Source: Thereva unica
Taxonomy: Eukaryota; Arthropoda; Insecta; Diptera; Therevidae
Direction of reading: 5' to 3'
NCBI GenBank assembly: GCA_949987705.1
Contig: OX465281.1
Location: 158,672,393-158,736,392 of the forward strand
DNA length: 64,000 bases
The notes beneath the pieces were generated by a model. That model had not been told where the DNA came from and did no database searches. It saw only the letters and a list, made by a program, of their open reading frames with translations. A program made the translations under genes and the position numbers. Positions 41,534-51,990 of this stretch are shown here, piece after piece; positions within the stretch are counted from its first letter, which is position 1; each line of letters opens with the position of its first letter.

Positions 41534-43805
41534 AGGATATGTATATTGTAGCCAATGCGGCTGGCTGGAGGAGGAACTTGCATCTCTTGAGAAATCCAAG
41601 GCATTGGGAGGCTTGTTTGGCGATTTGGAATATGTGATCGTTCCATCGCAGATGCTCCGTTAAAGTTACCCCTAGGATGTTGAGGGTTGAGTCAGCCGTT
41701 AGATTCTCTCCATCGACCGAGGCAGGAGGAAGGTCGGTACAATTTTTGTTGGAGATCAGACAGTGCTTCGTTTTTGTGGCATTGAATTCGACGCGGTTCA
41801 TTTCGCCCCAATGAAGAATCGATTTGATATCCCGGTTGATCGAAGCCGACATCAGTTGACGGTGGTAAAGACAAGGTCTGGCACGTGCTTGTCTTATATT
41901 GTCGAAGGAGTAAGAGAAATTCAGAGTACCGTCATCAGCGAAGCAGTGAAGTGGGTTGGAGGGGATTGAGAGCAGATCATTAATGAAGATTAGAAAAAGT
42001 GCGGGTGAAAGAATTGACCCCTGGGGAACTCCGGCCGAAATGGCGTGGGGGTTGGATTCGACGCCATCCAATACTACCTTGATTGAACGGCATGAAAGAA
42101 AGCTCTTAATCCAGTTCCTTAGAACTAAGTGTATACCAATAGCTTGGAGTTTATTCAACAGAGCTGGGTGCCATACTCTGTCAAAAGCCTTTGATATATC
42201 TAGAGCAACTAGGCTAGACTCACCAAAGCTGTGAATGCTTTGGTTGATACGCTCAGTTAAAGACACAAGCAAATCGCCAGTAGACCGTTTAGATCTGAAG
42301 CCGTATTGCCTGTCGTGTATAATTTGGTTGGATTCTAGATATTTCATTAGCCTTTTATTGATTATTGTCTCCATGATTTTGGAGAGAACAGAAGTAATTG
42401 CTATTGGGCGGTAGTTTAAACGGTGGCTGGCTTCACCTTTTTTTTTGGGATTGGCTGAACATGAGCTAGTTTCCAAGAGTGGGGATACACTCCGGAGAAG
42501 TAAGACAGGGCAAAAAGTTTGCGCAGAGGTTTAGCCAAAGGTGAGGCACATTTTTTAAGTACCATAGGGGGGATTTTGTCGGGACCAGTGGATTTATTGG
42601 CGTCGAGTTCTTTGAGACACCTAAACACCTCGCGAGTCCTGAAGTGAACTCCGTCCATTGAGTGGGTGATATTCTCGAGAGTGGGGGGTGACATAGCAGC
42701 ATCGGGCAAAAAAGAATTTGCGGCGAACAGAGAAGCTAATAGATCGGCCTTGGGTTTGCTTTCTGTTATCACTTCCTTGTTGTGAATAAAAGGAGGTGTT
42801 GAAGAGGAAGTAAAATTCTTCTTGATGGCGGTTACCAAGGACCAGAAGTTTTTGCTGCCTGTAGTGGAGTTAAGAATCTTACCTCTCAATCTATCATCGA
42901 ATGATGATTTGACTTTCCTGATGATGGAGTTACAGGATTTTCTCAGTTTGATGTACTCACTACGAAGTGGCTCACTAGGCGAACGTCTGTATGCTCTATA
43001 GGCGGCTTCTTTAGCTTTGATTGCGTTCATACATTCCCCATTGAACCATTTGTTCGGCCTAGGCTTCACAGATTTGGTAGAGTGAGGGATGAACAAGCGC
43101 ATACCCGCTCGAATAATTTTGGTGACACAGAGGGCCGCATAGTTCGCATTGGCATTACGGAAACACAAATCCCAGTCAGTGGCCTGGAAGAAGCGAATAA
43201 GACCCAACCAGTTGGCTTTCCCATAGTGCCACACAGTTCTTTTAGGAGCTGTGGTGGTTGTGGTCGAGGATGGATATGGGAAATAAGCGCTAATTAGTTT
43301 ATGGTCCGAGTTGCCAAGGGGTGAGCTAACCTTGATGGAGTACCGCGTCGGATGGAAAGTAAGAAACAGGTCAAGGAGATGGGCTCCTTGACCTGGAATA
43401 TCAGGGACTCTCGTCGGACATTTGACAATTTGGTGCAAGTTGTTGAGGCTCGCAAAGAGCTCGGCGTCTTTGCCAGGAACACTGGTGCCATTTGAGTAAT
43501 TTAGCCAATGTACATTGTGAACGTTGAAATCACCCGCAACAATGATTTCGCTTTCCGGGTGGGAAAATAAAAATCCGGAAATCTGTTCGGAAATAGCATC
43601 GAAGGCTGAGGTGGTGGCCTCATTACTAATATTAGGACTCCTATATAAAAAACAGAAAAATATGACGTGGCTATGGATAATTATTTTAATCCAAAGATGA
43701 TTAAAATCAGAGTATGTACTACTGTACACCTTCTGAAAGGCCACGTCTTTCCTAATATATATGGCTAATCCACTGTGGGCGGAAAAGTTGTGCACTACAA
43801 CTCAC
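41534..43805 (-). pseudogene. LINE ORF2: endonuclease part and reverse transcriptase
   Basis: The upstream frame (43805-42416) begins inside an apurinic-type endonuclease: SGLAIYIRKDV, then VAGDFNVHNVHWLNY, then GNSDHKLISAYF. The RT starts LDANKSTGPDKIPPMVLK. Near 42440 a slip in a run of nine A moves to the second frame. That frame carries LNYRPIAITSVLSKIME, LDISKAFDRVW, AGVPQGSILSPALFLIFIND and FADDGTLN, the catalytic box in FADD form. The gypsy element interrupts it at 41533. The group is jockey/CR1-like; the clade is not certain. Confidence 0.82.
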
Positions 43806-44008
43806 CTACACAGTGAGTTGTGGATATTTCCATGCGGCATGTGGTTACCTTTTAAGGTGTTGAGTGTAATTTCACAAAGAGTTTTTATAACCTCAGGGTC
43901 AGCATTTTGTATGATGGGCTTTCTCAGATTTGGTTTAGCCTTTTTAAGCACATATAGCATATGCTTGTTCTCCCTTAATGGTTTCATTCGTGACGCCATT
44001 CTTACCAT
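43802..44008 (-). pseudogene. N-terminal half of the Polinton structural gene split by the LINE
   Basis: From an ATG at 44008: MASRMKPLRENKHMLYVLKK, then NLRKPIIQNADPEVIKTLCE and LNTLKGNH before entering LINE sequence. A conserved CExxLNxLKGN helix precedes the basic and hydrophobic end found at 31207-31357, matching the same gene of other Polintons. It starts directly after the ATPase's predicted end. Confidence 0.6.
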
Positions 44009-44691
44009 TTAAAGAGTTTTGCGGGAAAAAACAGGTTACAAAGTGTTTATTAAATATATCAGTACGAAATCTTAAGACGTCGTTAATGTCCTGAGTTAAA
44101 TCAATTAGCAAATACCCGTAAGGCATTTGAGTTATCTCTTTATATATTCTCACAAGTTCTAAACTATTTTCTGGGTAAATTTGTCGGGCCAGATGTGTAA
44201 ATTGACTTTTATCCCGGGGGTTTTAAATACAACAAGATATTTACAATTGAGCGATATATCACGACTGAATTTTCCTTGATGGAATACGTTTTGTGTCACA
44301 ATAATTACTGAGAAATTACGATGATGAGACTCCGTAGTGAATAGTTCACAAACTTCTTTACTATATGCATTTACATCATATCATCTATAACAATCAACGT
44401 TGGTTCGTTTACGTGATTTACAAACTCCTCCGGTATAGCATTTAAATATTCAATATTTTGTAGTTTAATATCCGTTGGCAGTGCACCGTGTTCTGCATTA
44501 CACCATATAATTTTTCTAATTTGCGGATATATAAATACCTTATTAGTATTAAGAAGATTTTTTATAAATGTTGTTTTCCCGCATCCCGAAGGCCCCGCAA
44601 CCATCATTGTAAACGGATGATTAAACCTGATCATTCTTGTCTTGTATATAAACTGGTTATTCAACTGCAGGTATTTATACATTCCGTACAA
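44009..44691 (-). pseudogene. Polinton packaging ATPase (FtsK/HerA type), frameshifted
   Basis: The Walker A motif is MVAGPSGCGKTTFIKNLLN (about residue 32) and Walker B is TLIVIDDMM (about 98), where the first frame ends at 44371. The rest continues in other frames: HRNFSVIIVTQNVFHQ, then YLVVFKNPRDKSQFTHLARQ, then MPYGYLLIDLTQ at the C terminus. These are the standard blocks of Polinton/virophage genome-packaging ATPases. It is divergently oriented to the integrase, sharing position 44691. Confidence 0.82.
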
Positions 44692-45600
44692 TGAGCAGAA
44701 GGCAGATAATCAATGAACTGCATAAACCAGTGCGAAAAAATTTTAAACGTAGACATGTCACTACCAAAGGTATAGATGATTTGTGGCAGGCAGACTTGGT
44801 CGAAATGGGTTCTTATTCATCAGAAAATCAGGGGTTTCGTTTTCTTCTCACTGTAATTGATACCTTTTCAAAGTATGCATGGTCACCGCCTTTAAAATCT
44901 AAAAAGGCATCAGAAGTTGTAAAAGTATTGCAGTCGATTTTTAATACAGGACACATTCCAAGAAATTTACAGACCGATGATGGAAAAGAATTTTTTAATA
45001 AACCGTTTCGTCAACTGATGAAAGATTACGAAATAAACCATTATTCCAGCTACAGTATTTTGAAAGCCTTGATTGTAGAAAGATTTAACAGAACGCTGAA
45101 AAATATGATGTGGAAAGAATTCAGCATGAATGGCAATTGTCACTGGATTAGCATGTTGACCAAGTTGACAGACGACTACAATACAACGAAACATCGTACG
45201 ATTAAGATGAGACCTGTAGATGTTGGGCTGCATAACGAAAAACGGTTATTATCTGTGTATAATTACCCTAAAATAAAATCAAAGTTTAAATACAAAGCAG
45301 GTGATTTTGTCCGTATAAGTAGACATAAACATGTATTCGAAAAAGGCTATACACCTAATTGGTCCACAGAGATATTTAAAATAAAAGAAGTTAAACCTGT
45401 TTACCCGACAACATATATTCTCGAAGATTACCAAGGAAATATAATTCAGATTTTATGAACCAGAAATAGCTCCTGTGAAAATCCCTGATGTTTATTTAGT
45501 AGAAAAGGTTATAAAAAGACGCGGTAATCAAGTTCTAGTGAAGTGGCTTGGTTTTCCTTCAAAACACAATACTTGAATTAATATAAAAGACGTGATATAG
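44691..45600 (+). pseudogene. Polinton retroviral-type integrase with broken chromodomain
   Basis: The catalytic core (44691-45458, 255 codons) is open: LWQADLVEMG (first Asp), LQTDDGKEF (second Asp), and ALIVERFNRTLK (Glu), then YNTTKHRTIKMRPVDV. The zinc-binding N-terminal domain is not visible in front. After 45458 a slip leads into VYLVEKVIKRRGNQVLVKWL, a chromodomain of the kind found at the C terminus of Polinton integrases, where a TGA replaces the expected tryptophan near 45574. The core reading frame alone is intact, but the chromodomain is not. Confidence 0.85.
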
Positions 45601-45621
45601 AACCTGTTACACTCATTCAAA

Positions 45622-45936
45622 ATGTTAAACTTGAAACAAGAATACGATCGTTTGAAAACATTCGATAATCTAGCAGTAGACTTAGATACAGCAGACCAGC
45701 TAGCGAAAAGTAGATTTTTTTACACAAACATCAAAGACCGTGTTCAATGTTACTTTTGTTCTCCACAGATAAATAATATGAGTTGCGCATCGGATGTAGA
45801 TTTCGATCATAGACATCGTTCACCACACTGTATCTATGCTAATAGGATAGACGAATGCGGACGATTCAAAGATTATCTAGCACCACTTACAGAACAACCT
45901 AAATGTAAAATCATACTTTGGGTATATTCGTTCTAG
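45622..45936 (+). CDS. BIR-domain (IAP-like) protein carried by the Polinton
   Basis: 104 codons from an ATG at 45622. Residues about 7-75 form a baculovirus IAP repeat: RLKTFDN, then LAKSRFFYTNIKDRVQCYFC, then DFDHRHRSPHC. The ligands follow C-x2-C-x16-H-x6-C exactly, which is the BIR zinc signature. The tryptophan normally near the middle is not conserved (NNMS in that place). There is no RING domain in the remaining frame. It lies between integrase and the right inverted end, the usual accessory-gene slot. By family it could bind caspases or IAP antagonists; this is inference. Confidence 0.8.
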   Translation: MLNLKQEYDRLKTFDNLAVDLDTADQLAKSRFFYTNIKDRVQCYFCSPQINNMSCASDVDFDHRHRSPHCIYANRIDECGRFKDYLAPLTEQPKCKIILWVYSF

Positions 45937-45964
45937 CAATTCATTATTATTTCCATGAGCAGAT

Positions 45965-46162
45965 ATGAGGGAGAAAATAAGTTTCAATGAAGACCCACAA
46001 GTTAAATATATGGTAGTATGGAGTTTCGCATACAGACAAAGTAGGAAAGGACCATGGGAGCAGTATGCAGTGCATACATTTAGATTTAAAAACAGAATTT
46101 CACAACTGAGTGTAATAATAAATCCGGTTTTAGAAAATAAAATAAAAATGTTCAACAAGTAG
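45965..46162 (+). CDS. Hypothetical short frame beside the BIR gene
   Basis: 65 codons beginning MREKISFNEDPQVKYMVVW. It may be a remnant of another accessory gene or chance. It has no recognisable domain. Confidence 0.3.
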   Translation: MREKISFNEDPQVKYMVVWSFAYRQSRKGPWEQYAVHTFRFKNRISQLSVIINPVLENKIKMFNK

Positions 46163-46564
46163 CATATTGTTTTTTATTATGATCATTCCCTAGTCGTTTT
46201 CAGGTTTTGTTTGGAAGACCACCTTCACTGACAGGTGATTGACCTAGTTCCGTGACCTAGAAAAAAGTTCCCACGCTACAGGGGACCCACTAACTACTTC
46301 TACACCTCCCATAGACATGATGTACCCGTCGAGCCATCGAGTTCTCAACATTCGCCCCAGCCCCCGCCTCCGCCCCTCCCCCCGTCGTCGCCATCGCTAA
46401 TACTTCCGCTGCACTCCCCTCCACACCTCCGCACTTCAACTTTCACCTTCGCGGCGCACAAGTGGGCGTGCCTCACACACACAACAATAACAACGATGAC
46501 CTTGATCTACTCAAACAATTAATACGTCTGGCACACATTCCAAGGTCACCCACTTACCATAATT
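46163..46564. other. Non-coding right flank of the Polinton, C-rich stretch
   Basis: No gene. A pyrimidine-rich segment (about 46340-46450, CCCCAGCCCCCGCCTCCGCC type) stands out against the AT-rich surroundings. Confidence 0.5.
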
Positions 46565-46868
46565 ACAGGCTAATGACCTGTCAACCAATTGACATAATTA
46601 CACGTGATTAATAACCTTGACCTAAATCCCAAAACCGGTTTTTTTCCCACGCGCAAGGGTCCTAGTACCTACTCATATTAGTTTAAATTAGTTACAATTT
46701 AAATTTGAAACTCATTTGACAGGAAAAATTTTTTTTCAACGCCTACGGTATCGCTTTGCTCTATTATAATTTTAGTTAGTAGTTTTACGATTGACAGCGA
46801 TGGCATAATTTGAGAGCGATAAAGCTTTCATAGCCCACGGCTTATGGCGAACAGTGTGTTCCTGCTAT
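46565..46868. repeat. Right inverted end of the Polinton
   Basis: Its reverse complement matches the left end in two blocks: the CCATAAGCCGTGGGCTATGA block (about 46820-46868) and the GTAGGTACTAGGACCCTTG to GTGTAATTAT block (about 46580-46678). Confidence 0.8.
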
Positions 46869-47370
46869 AAAGATAAACGTATCGCGATCCCGCATCAATT
46901 ATGGTACAGGCTGGATGATTTGGAGCGCAGCGATGATACTCGAAAAATTTCGGTTTCTTTTTTTTCGTATTGTGATGATTTATGAACCATCTGTTAGAAG
47001 TTTGAAACAACGATTATTTATAACGACTTTGTTAGGATTTGAATTTACGATTTATCCACTAAACTAAAATGTCGCCATCTGTTAGACTCTAGATCTATTG
47101 GGAAGAATGGTAAATGAAGACAAAGCTTCTCAAAGCTTTCCGTAGGAAAGAACATTCCACCACGGTGGTCTAGAAAATGGGCAAAAGTTCTAGAAGTTAA
47201 ATAAAGGGGAAGCTTGGATATATACATAAATGTGGTGGCAACGACATTTGGAATTCTGTTTGGTTTGAAATGCGATGAAAGTGTTCTAAAGTGACCTAAA
47301 GCGAAAAGTGGTGATTGAAAAGAGAATTAAAAGCGATGAATATAGTTTAATAGTGTGAGATCTACCAAGT
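46869..47370. other. Spacer between the Polinton and the next LINE
   Basis: No gene. A stretch near 47195-47250 (AATAAA, then TGGTGGCAACGACATTTGG) resembles an LTR end plus primer-binding region of a gypsy element, but no partner LTR is visible. Confidence 0.35.
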
Positions 47371-48672
47371 TCTTTTTCGAGGATCCAAATCAGTACCCAT
47401 TGAAGCATCATCCGGTGTCCCTCAAGGAAGTCATCTCGGCCCTCTTCTCTTCATTCTATCAATTGATGACATTGTTTCCTTGCTAAGACACTGTAGAATA
47501 TTGATTTACGCTGATGACATCAAGTTATACCGTCGCATTAAGAGTATTGAGGATTGCAAACTTTTGCAAGCTGATCTTGACACCTTTTACTCTTGGTGTA
47601 CATATAACAACCTGGTTCTTAATATTAGTAAATGTGAAGTCATGACTTTTAGTAGGAGACGTGATCCTATAATTTTTAACTACACCTTTCTTAATGAAGG
47701 TGTCCCTCGTGTAAATTTTGTTAAAGATCTCGGGATTAGATTTGATAGTAAGCTGGATTTTTCCACTCACATCAACTATATCTCTTCTAGAGGTAGTTTA
47801 GTCCTGGGTTTTATAAAAAGGTGGTCCAAAGAATTTAACAACCCCTTGATTACTAAACACCTTTATATTTCTCTTGTCAGACCATTACTCGAATATGCGT
47901 CCCAGGTTTGGTCTCCTCACTACTCTGTGCATGTTAGAACTATTGAATCGGTCCAACGAAGGTTCGTTCGATTCGCACTGAATCATCTTCCTTGGGAAAA
48001 CCCATTAGTTCTTCCATCTTATGAATCTCGGCTTAAGTTACTTAACTTAAGCTCTCTTCACAAGCGCCGTGAGGTGGCCGATGTTGTTTTTGTTCATCAG
48101 CTCCTTAATGGAAAGGTTGACTCAGGTTTTCTAGGTCGCCGTGCATCGTTTAGAGTGAGTCGTTACAGTCTAAGAGGACCTCCTCTCTTACAAATCAACT
48201 CTTCTAATACGAATTACGGCAGATTCGAACCTGTCAATCGCATGTTCATTAACGTGAACAACAATATTAATGTGTTTAACGTGAGTATTGGTAAAGATGT
48301 CCTTAAAAGGAGTCTTTTTAATCTCACGTGATTGCTTACATTTTATGTTGTTTGTGGGTTACATGTTGGATGCCCTTACTTTTTATTTTAATTTATGTTC
48401 AATCTCTTTTTAGAGATAGGATTTGTGTTCTATTTACATGTTACTAATATTTTATGTTTGCATGTCTCAGCTGAGCCACGGCAGTGGTAAATATTTCTCA
48501 GCCCTGCTGGGAAGTGTGCCTTCTGTGTTAGAAGGGAAACTCTATATATGTATATATATATGTGTATATATATATGTATGTATGTGTATGCATATATAGA
48601 TTTTCATGCTTAGCTGAAAAGTGCGCCTTCTGTGCTAGAAGGGTTAACTCTTGCTGAATAAATTATTACTTA
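47371..48672 (+). mobile_element. 5'-truncated jockey-like LINE, second family
   Basis: The frame is open from about 47371 to 48331 (the first ATG at 47480 is internal). It begins in the RT at SSGVPQGSHLGPLLFI, followed by the catalytic IYADDIKLY, then VKDLGIRFDSKLDFSTHI and YISLVRPLLEYASQVW, the usual jockey/R4-type order. The 3' UTR has a (TA)n/(TG)n stretch near 48545-48597 and two similar TGCGCCTTCTGTG.. blocks, ending GCTGAATAAATTATTACTT at 48672. No stop interrupts the visible part. Confidence 0.82.
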
Positions 48673-49031
48673 TGGGGGATAGAAATGCAAAGGATCCCAG
48701 CTGCATGCTTTGCTTTCAGGAGGATAAGTCCACCGTCCACGTTGTCTGTGGGTGCTCTGCAACTTCATTGCTAAGACCTGGCAAATATGTATGTATTTCT
48801 TTCGCTCAGAGCGGGCAACGAAGAGCCAAAAAGTTTTATGATAAATTGTCAGATGATTTCCAGTTCAAGGAGCCCAGGGAAAATTTCGCATTAACTGTAT
48901 TCAACCCGTCCTTGGAAAGACAGATAGATCAAACCAACACGCGTTTCGAGAATATGCGGAGGATTAAAAATAATTTTAAATTTTTGAAAGCTTTGAAATT
49001 GATCAACACAAGCGAACAAGAAATTGGATAA
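48673..49031 (+). pseudogene. Fragments: zinc-cluster remnant and hAT (ZMYM1-like) transposase tail
   Basis: The frame first reads DPSCMLCFQEDKSTVHVVCG, a C-x2-C ... H-x3-C pattern common at LINE C termini. It then reads RAKKFYDKLSDDFQFKEPRE and FNPSLERQIDQTNTRFENMR, a block typical of ZMYM1-like hAT transposases before their dimerisation domain. The stop is at 49031. Start codons are absent, so it is a fragment. Confidence 0.5.
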
Positions 49032-49093
49032 TCAGCTCAGAAATTTTGTGCGTGCAACGCTTGTTTTGTACTTGTCGTTATCTGTTACCTCTG

Positions 49094-50096
49094 CAGTGGC
49101 GGATTAACCATTAGGCAGACCTAGGCAGGTGCCTAGGGGCCCCGGTGGTAAAGGGGCCCCGATGCCGAAAGCCCAAAAAAACCTTGTCACGTTTAGACTG
49201 ATTTTACTTGCTTTTGGGAAAAATAACTCAAGTCAAATTAACTTCGGACAAAATGATGGATTTGAAGTTATTTTTAAAAGGTATGAGGGGCTCCCTAATA
49301 ACGGTGACTTTTCTTGAATGTAAAGCAAATCGGCCTTTTCATTTCTCACAATTGAGGAGTGGGCGAACAAAACGGCACATGTCCAGTTTTGCAAATTGTT
49401 CAGAAATCGCAAAAAACTGTTTCTGCCTCTGAACTGATCACATTAACTATTTATGAGTATGGTATGTTGTGGTACTATTTGAACTCATTCAGACGGAAAA
49501 AAAAATTTTAAATATGTTTAATACTTTAAGAGAAAAAATTAAAACAAAAATGGACATGTCCCCTTTTGCAGGGACACAACTGGACATGTCCCGTTTTGTT
49601 AAACCCTTGAATGGACATGTGTCCTTTTGCAGGAACCTAACTGGACATGTTTTTTTTAGCCTTTTGGGGAGCTTCCTGGCCCTCTTAGAGGCAAGGGGGG
49701 ATTTTTCTGGTATTTTTTCCTAATATTAGGGTCTGTTACGCAAATTTTAAGGGGTCATAGTGCCCCCTACGGCTTGTTTTGGGGCCGTGGGAGGCAAAAG
49801 TGAGGTAAATTTTAGTGCATTTTATGGTGCACATACAAATCGATGTAATTAGAGCCCCAGGTGAGGTGCAATGAACTTCCATTGTTGATTAAAAACTTTT
49901 TTGTATGAAATACGTGACATTTTGAAAATCCACATTAACGAATGGTTAAAAAATATGAATATTCGTAGGACATGTGCCTTTCTGCAGGGAAACCGTTACT
50001 TTGCTAACAAAAAAATATTACATGAAAGTGATTTTTGAATAGGGGGCCCCACATTTGCAATCGCCTAGGGCCCCGCAGAAGCTTAATCCGACTCTG
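49094..50096. mobile_element. 1003 bp non-autonomous hAT with 8 bp duplication TACCTCTG
   Basis: It begins CAGTGGCGGATTAACC and the reverse complement of its end begins CAGAGTCGGATTAAGC; both continue into a CCTAGG/GGGGCCCC-rich stretch. TACCTCTG is present at 49086-49093 and 50097-50104. There is no coding frame. It sits about 60 bp behind a hAT transposase remnant of the same superfamily. Confidence 0.93.
49551..49655 (+). repeat. 30 bp minisatellite with palindrome GGACATGTCC
   Basis: TGGACATGT starts at 49551, 49581, 49612 and 49642, each followed by a CYTTTTG-type stretch (diverged in the last). Two more single copies lie at 49376 and 49967 in the same element. Confidence 0.85.
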
Positions 50097-50104
50097 TACC
50101 TCTG

Positions 50105-50463
50105 TTTCATTTTTAAAACTCATATTTCGATCGAGTAAACTCGATTTGGGAAAAATTGTCAAAGAATCGCCGTTGTTTGCTCACTGGGTAATAACATAGT
50201 TATACTATCTAAGAGTAACCAATAATAATGTTTATAAGATTTATATCATATTCACGCATTCAATGGCTAATTTTCAGCTAATCCCAATTCCTCTTTATGC
50301 ACATATTAACCCTCCCCAAGGCTTCGTTCTAGGACTTCTCCTGTGGATCACCATGTATGTATGATCTAGCTAGTTAGCTAGTCGGCCTGCTGCTAGTCCG
50401 ATGTAATATTCTCATATCACTCTCTCGTAAAAAACATATTTCCTCTTCGTTTTCTTAACACTT
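50105..50463. other. Spacer without recognisable content
   Basis: No open frame above background and no match to other parts of the window, apart from TAGCTAG-rich sequence also seen near 51750 and 51940. Confidence 0.4.
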
Positions 50464-51990
50464 TTACATTACATTGAGCGAGTTTACAAGCTACTAGCCG
50501 GTGATTTTAGAAACCTGCTAGACAGCTACCCATCTAAGTTTTGCCAGATCTTACAACGGAGCCAATGATTGGCCAAGGTATGGTTGTCATCGGTCGGCCA
50601 AGACTCGGTAATTTTTATTGGGCTACGCTTGGTACAACGCTGGCAGCCTTTAATGTCATACATTTTAAAATCTTGACTGAGTTTACAGTTAATGCGTATA
50701 TTGAATGTGTTGCTCTTCTACTCCTCAAGAGTGGGGGTCTAACTAATAATTAATATTTTGAATATTCATATTTTCTTAATGTATTTAACTATAATAATTA
50801 TAATATATTAAAAAAAAATATTTCATATAAAATATTTGTATAATTAATTTATTGCGAATCAACTAATTATTAATTTCAAAAAACTAAATTTTTTTATTCT
50901 TTTTTTTTTTTTTTTATATGAAAAAACCAAGCTTAGGTGTAACCCTTTGTACTACCAGTCCGTCATGTCGTTCAGTTCATGGTGCAATGTCTAGTAGTAA
51001 GCTTGGTTTGAAGAATAGAGGAGAATAGGAAAGGTTAGGGGGGGTCTGGAGGGTGTAGAAGAAAATGACGATGGACCTCACGTTTGAACTCTAAGGTATT
51101 GTACGAGTTCGGAAATACTGACTGCGGGAGATTATTCCACAGTCGAATTGTTCTATTCATAAACGAACTTCTAAACCGTATTGTGCGTGAACGAGGGGGC
51201 TGTAGGGTATGGGGGTGAGCCGAGCGGGCTAGTCTTTTGTTGCGGGAAAAGTGTTGCCGTGCAGGCAGGAGGTCCTGAATTTCGGTGGAACAGTCGCCAT
51301 GGTAATAGCGATAAAGTATGGAGAGGGCTGCTACATTCCTACGGTGGCTCAAGGTGTCTATGGAGGCGCGAAAGGGGCCATCACCAATGAGTTTGAGGGC
51401 ACGATTTTGCACCTTGTCGAGACAGGCCAAGGTGGTTTTTGGGGCGCCTGCCCAGATATGTGAGTTGTATTCGAGGCGCGGCCGAATGTAGGATTTGTAT
51501 ATTGTAGCCAATGCGGCTGGCTGGAGGAGCAACTTGCATCTCTTGAGAAATCCAAGGCATTGGGAGGCTTGTTTTTCTTGGCGGTGGCCAGTATTGGGCC
51601 GAGGTTTCATCCAGCAGTTTTGCTGTAATGGCCCAGTCATGGGTGGTGTTACTGCGCCATTACTGGCTAACTGGCACCCAGTAATGGTCCATTACTGGGC
51701 CAATTGTTAAACCCTACATGGGTAGTGCGATAGTGACGATGACACAGCCAATTAGCTAGCGAGTTAAACCCGTGTTTTGTTACTTTTTCCTTTGTTAAAC
51801 TTTTTTCGATACTCGCAGCTAGTTCACTAGTAAATATGATGACACATAGCTAACAGGCAAACACGCCAGAAAGTAGTGAATAAAGTAGTCCGTCTATCAA
51901 CTTTCTCGGCAGATTGTTTACAATCTGCTAGTTAGCTAGTGAGCAACCTGGCCAGTAGCTTGTAACCTCGTTCAATGTAATCGAGCCTTT
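50464..51990. mobile_element. Inverted-repeat element split by a LINE copy
   Basis: TACATTACATTGAGCGAG-TTACAAGCTACTAGCC (about 50465-50502) is matched by the inverse near 51945-51982. Inside both ends there is CTACCCAT (50527 and the inverse near 51717) and GGCC/CCAATG-type sequence. The structure fits a foldback or TIR element of about 850 bp interrupted by the LINE at 50906-51578. Ends and duplication are not defined. Confidence 0.45.
50906..51578 (-). mobile_element. 5'-truncated jockey-like LINE, second copy of the family at 31368
   Basis: The frame 51578-51035 reads KQASQCLGFLKRCKLLLQPA through YIRPRLEYNSHIWAGAPK to HFLLHPPDPP. The 3' UTR and the poly(A) (T run at 50905-50921) follow. 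It is very similar to 31368-31930 and has the bases that copy lacks at its junction. Confidence 0.85.

Larger units (their letters stand above)
31368..43805 (-). mobile_element. 5'-truncated jockey-like LINE inserted in the Polinton, split by a gypsy element
   Basis: The LINE occupies 31368-31930 and 41534 to about 43805 in minus orientation; its poly(A) tail is the T run at 31360-31367. It contains part of the endonuclease, the reverse transcriptase and the 3' UTR ending CTTAGGTGTAACCC-complement. The same 3' UTR is present at 50906-51578, 52390-52600 and 56000-56124. The 5' end stops inside the endonuclease domain. Confidence 0.8.
18188..46868. mobile_element. Polinton/Maverick element with nested retrotransposons
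   Basis: Diverged inverted sequences lie at both ends. Inside are the hallmark genes: protein-primed DNA polymerase B, retroviral-type integrase, packaging ATPase, adenain-like cysteine protease, double jelly-roll major capsid protein and penton-like protein, with several small structural genes. Removing the 12.4 kb LINE and LTR insertion leaves about 16 kb, a normal Polinton size. Most genes carry frameshifts or stops, so this copy is dead. Exact tips and the expected 6 bp target duplication could not be fixed. Confidence 0.9.

Noticed and set aside
47195..47250. Possible solo LTR with primer-binding site
   Set aside because: No second LTR, no defined start and no duplication; kept only as a remark in the spacer entry.
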